A stretch of DNA of 45,244 nt from Azoarcus sp. Lineage in GTDB: Bacteria; Pseudomonadota; Gammaproteobacteria; Burkholderiales; Rhodocyclaceae. How positions within the stretch are numbered: position 1 is the first letter of the stretch; each line of letters begins with the position of its first letter. The translations under genes and the position numbers were made by a program. The DNA lies in the NCBI GenBank assembly GCA_020725025.1, contig DYFV01000041.1, positions 1 through 45,244 on the forward strand. The letters are read 5' to 3'. Positions 43,524 through 45,244 of the stretch are shown here, in pieces. The notes beneath the pieces were generated by a model, which searched no databases, was not told the DNA's origin, and saw only the letters and a program-made list of their open reading frames with translations.

Positions 43524-43993
43524 GCCTCACCCTTTCTTCCGGCGCCTTCGAGCGCGATGGAGCCATACCCGCCGCCTACACTTGCGACGGAAACAACGTG
43601 TCGCCGCCGCTCGCCTGGGACGGCGTGCCGGCCGGCACGCGCAGCCTCGCCCTGATCGTGGACGACCCCGACGCGCCCGATCCGGCCGCGCCGCGCATGA
43701 CCTGGGTGCACTGGATCCTCTTCGACATCCCGCCCTCGGCGAAAGGACTGCCCGAGGGCGTGGCCGCGGCGGACCTTCCGGTCGGCACGCGCGAGGGCGT
43801 CAACGACTGGAAGCGCACCGGCTACGGCGGCCCCTGCCCGCCGATCGGGCGCCATCGCTACTTCCACAAGCTCTACGCGCTGGACACGGAGCTCGCCCTC
43901 GATCGGCCAACCAAGGCCGCGCTGGAAAAGGCGATGCAGGGACACATCCTGGCGCAGGCCGAGCTCGTCGGCACCTATCAGCGCGGCGATTGA
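43520..43993 (+). CDS. YbhB/YbcL family Raf kinase inhibitor-like protein (PEBP)
   Basis: A 157-residue PEBP-fold protein with AYTCDGNNVSPPLAWDGVPAGTRSLALIVDDPDAPDP near residues 20-55, MTWVHWILFDIPP near 60 and YGGPCPPIGRHRYFHKLYALD near 100-120, which are the ligand-pocket motifs of the bacterial YbhB/YbcL group. Function in bacteria is poorly defined. AAGGAG precedes the ATG, which overlaps the pncB stop (ATGA), so it is coupled to the NAD salvage genes. Confidence 0.92.
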   Translation: MSLTLSSGAFERDGAIPAAYTCDGNNVSPPLAWDGVPAGTRSLALIVDDPDAPDPAAPRMTWVHWILFDIPPSAKGLPEGVAAADLPVGTREGVNDWKRTGYGGPCPPIGRHRYFHKLYALDTELALDRPTKAALEKAMQGHILAQAELVGTYQRGD

Positions 43994-44051
43994 GCCGCAC
44001 GGGCGGGCCCGTCTCCCGAGCGCTGCCGCGCCCGCCGGGTGGCGCAGGCGC

Positions 44052-44798
44052 CTACGCCGCCTCGCCCCTGCAGAGCGCCTCGAGCACGCGGCGTACGCGG
44101 GCCATCGCCTCCTGCAGCACCTTCTCGATCTCGTCGAAGCGGATGCCGGTTTCACTGGTGGCGCGGCCGGCGGCCCAGTTCGCCACGACGTTGATGGCCG
44201 CGTAGGGAAGTTTCAGCTCGCGCGCGAGCGCGGCCTCGGGCATGCCCGTCATGCCGACGAGCTGCGCGCCGTCGCGCTCCAGCCGGGTGATCTCGGCCGC
44301 CGTCTCCAGTCGCGGCCCCTGGGTGCTGGCGTACACGCCCCCGTCGATCATCGCCTCGCCGGCTGCTGCGGCGGCCGCCAGGATGCGCTGGCGCAGGGGC
44401 TCGTCGTAGGGGTTGGTGAAGTCGATGTGGAAGACCGGCGTGTCGCCGCCTTCGAAGAAGGTGCTCTTGCGGCCCCAGGTGTAGTCGATGATCTGGTCCG
44501 GGACGACGAGCACGCCGGGCCCGAAATCCGCGCGGATGCCGCCAACCGAGGCCACGGACACGATGGCCTCGGCCTTCGCTTCCTTCAGCGCCCAGATGTT
44601 GGCGCGATAGTTCACCTGATGCGGCGCGATCGTATGCCCGTAACCGTGGCGCGCGAGGAACACCACCGGCTGCTCGCCCAGCACGCCGAAGGTGAGCGCA
44701 CCCGAGGGCTCGCCGTAGGGGGTGCGTACGACCTCGCGGCGGACCACGTCCAGGTTGGCGAGCTGGGTGAGGCCGCTGCCGCCGATGATTGCCAGCAT
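44052..44798 (-). CDS. S-methyl-5'-thioinosine phosphorylase (MTAP/PNP family)
   Basis: A 248-residue phosphorylase starting MLAIIGGSGLTQL, with GYGHTIAPHQVNYRANIWALKEA near 55-75, VASVGGIRADFGPGVLVVPDQIIDYT near 85-110 and VGMTGMPEAALARELKLPYAAINVVANWAAG near 190-220. Methylthioadenosine phosphorylases have aspartate where this reads VVANWAAG; asparagine there favours a 6-oxopurine, so methylthioinosine is the likelier substrate, as in Pseudomonas MTIP. It would complete methylthioadenosine salvage through deamination. The start at 44798 follows GGAGA; an ATG five codons earlier is an alternative. Confidence 0.82.
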   Translation of the reverse strand: MLAIIGGSGLTQLANLDVVRREVVRTPYGEPSGALTFGVLGEQPVVFLARHGYGHTIAPHQVNYRANIWALKEAKAEAIVSVASVGGIRADFGPGVLVVPDQIIDYTWGRKSTFFEGGDTPVFHIDFTNPYDEPLRQRILAAAAAAGEAMIDGGVYASTQGPRLETAAEITRLERDGAQLVGMTGMPEAALARELKLPYAAINVVANWAAGRATSETGIRFDEIEKVLQEAMARVRRVLEALCRGEAA

Positions 44799-44929
44799 GA
44801 ATTCTTTCTCCATTGGTGAGGTCGGCGGGTCGGGTGCCGCGAAAGCGGTGCGGATTCTAGCACGTGGCCTTTCCCGACAGCCCTGCCCCACCCGGGCGGG
44901 GAAATGGCTGCCGAGCGTTGGAATCTGTC

Positions 44930-44956
44930 TTGCTGCAACGCGGCACATGATAGAAT
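44930..44956 (+). promoter_or_regulatory. Candidate promoter of typA
   Basis: TTGCTG (44930-44935) and TAGAAT (44951-44956) lie upstream of typA, with a 15-base spacing that is short of the optimum. The -10 is in an AT-rich patch that would give a leader of about 27 bases. The fit is moderate. Confidence 0.3.
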
Positions 44957-44989
44957 CCCACACTTTTTCAAAGATTTCCGGCCAACCCC

Positions 44990-45244
44990 ATGTCCCGCTC
45001 CATTCGCAACATCGCCATCATCGCCCACGTCGACCATGGCAAGACCACGCTGGTCGACCAGCTCCTGCGCCAGTCCGGCACCTTCGCAGCCCACCAGGCG
45101 GTGGCCGAGCGGGTGATGGACAGCAACGACCTCGAAAAGGAGCGGGGCATCACCATCCTGTCGAAGAACTGCGCCATCCAGTACGGCGACACCCACATCA
45201 ACATCGTCGACACCCCGGGCCACGCCGACTTCGGCGGCGAGGTC
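44990..45244 (+). CDS. typA: GTPase TypA/BipA, N-terminal part (partial)
   Basis: The first 85 codons are present and the gene runs off the window edge. The sequence opens [30 protein letters not shown], holding G1 AHVDHGKTT, then [17 protein letters not shown] (G2 region) and [13 protein letters not shown] (G3). This is the EF-Tu/BipA-type GTPase that acts on 50S ribosomal subunit assembly and stress growth. It diverges from the methylthioinosine phosphorylase gene. Confidence 0.93.
   Translation, partial: MSRSIRNIAIIAHVDHGKTTLVDQLLRQSGTFAAHQAVAERVMDSNDLEKERGITILSKNCAIQYGDTHINIVDTPGHADFGGEV

Noticed and set aside
44052..44798. Classical methylthioadenosine phosphorylase
   Set aside because: The substrate position reads VVANWAAG with asparagine, which points to a 6-oxopurine substrate.

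Overview
The window is GC-rich, tightly packed bacterial chromosome. Gene content and order point to a proteobacterium, most likely a betaproteobacterium: yciB-yciI-bolA-ppiC, an ompR/envZ-type pair, tsaB-rimI-family 4 uracil-DNA glycosylase facing lplT, radA behind a LysR gene, and typA. I cannot name genus or species from sequence alone. No rRNA, tRNA, CRISPR array, insertion sequence or phage gene was seen.

Left part (1-15800): the 3' end of a probable electron-transfer flavoprotein alpha gene, a membrane permease and a long acyl-CoA dehydrogenase end at a strong hairpin terminator (2638-2673). Facing it on the minus strand is an eight-gene run (7964 down to 2693) with overlaps or gaps of at most about 10 bases: response regulator, sensor kinase, persulfide dioxygenase, truncated haemoglobin, YciB, YciI, BolA and a periplasmic parvulin. 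Then come TsaB-RimI-uracil glycosylase (overlapping starts and stops), LplT, a LysR regulator coupled to RadA, a VKOR-like protein and a glycosyltransferase.

Middle part (15740-26219): a sterol desaturase-like enzyme; a three-gene TRAP transporter of the TatT-associated (TPAT) type with a fused DctQM membrane protein; a CYTH protein; a two-gene ParA plus ribbon-helix-helix protein module whose promoter carries a small array of TATTAC half-sites; a MgtC/DUF4010 membrane protein; and DNA polymerase X.

Right part (26442-43993) reads as a stress-survival and repair island: Hsp20, archease and RtcB RNA ligase, then without a break a four-gene set of C39-like peptidase, RimK-like ATP-grasp ligase with an RLAN N-terminus, GCS2 carboxylate-amine ligase and N-formylglutamate amidohydrolase, then an alpha/beta hydrolase. 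After this come a phosphoribosyltransferase, a small acidic protein, a divergent PRPP synthase, an APH-like kinase, a zinc-ribbon protein, a small exported protein, protein-isoaspartate methyltransferase (with a decayed Rieske gene upstream), a Lon-family protease, nicotinamidase, nicotinate phosphoribosyltransferase and a PEBP-family protein. Together they cover RNA religation, protein repair and turnover, PRPP supply and NAD salvage. The window closes with methylthioinosine phosphorylase and the start of typA.

The two most interesting systems are the peptidase/amidoligase operon coupled to RtcB (27342-33651), which looks like a pathway making or recycling a small peptide or gamma-glutamyl-type metabolite, and the orphan ParA/RHH module (21220-22774), which looks like a minimal DNA or cargo positioning system with its own operator/centromere-like site.
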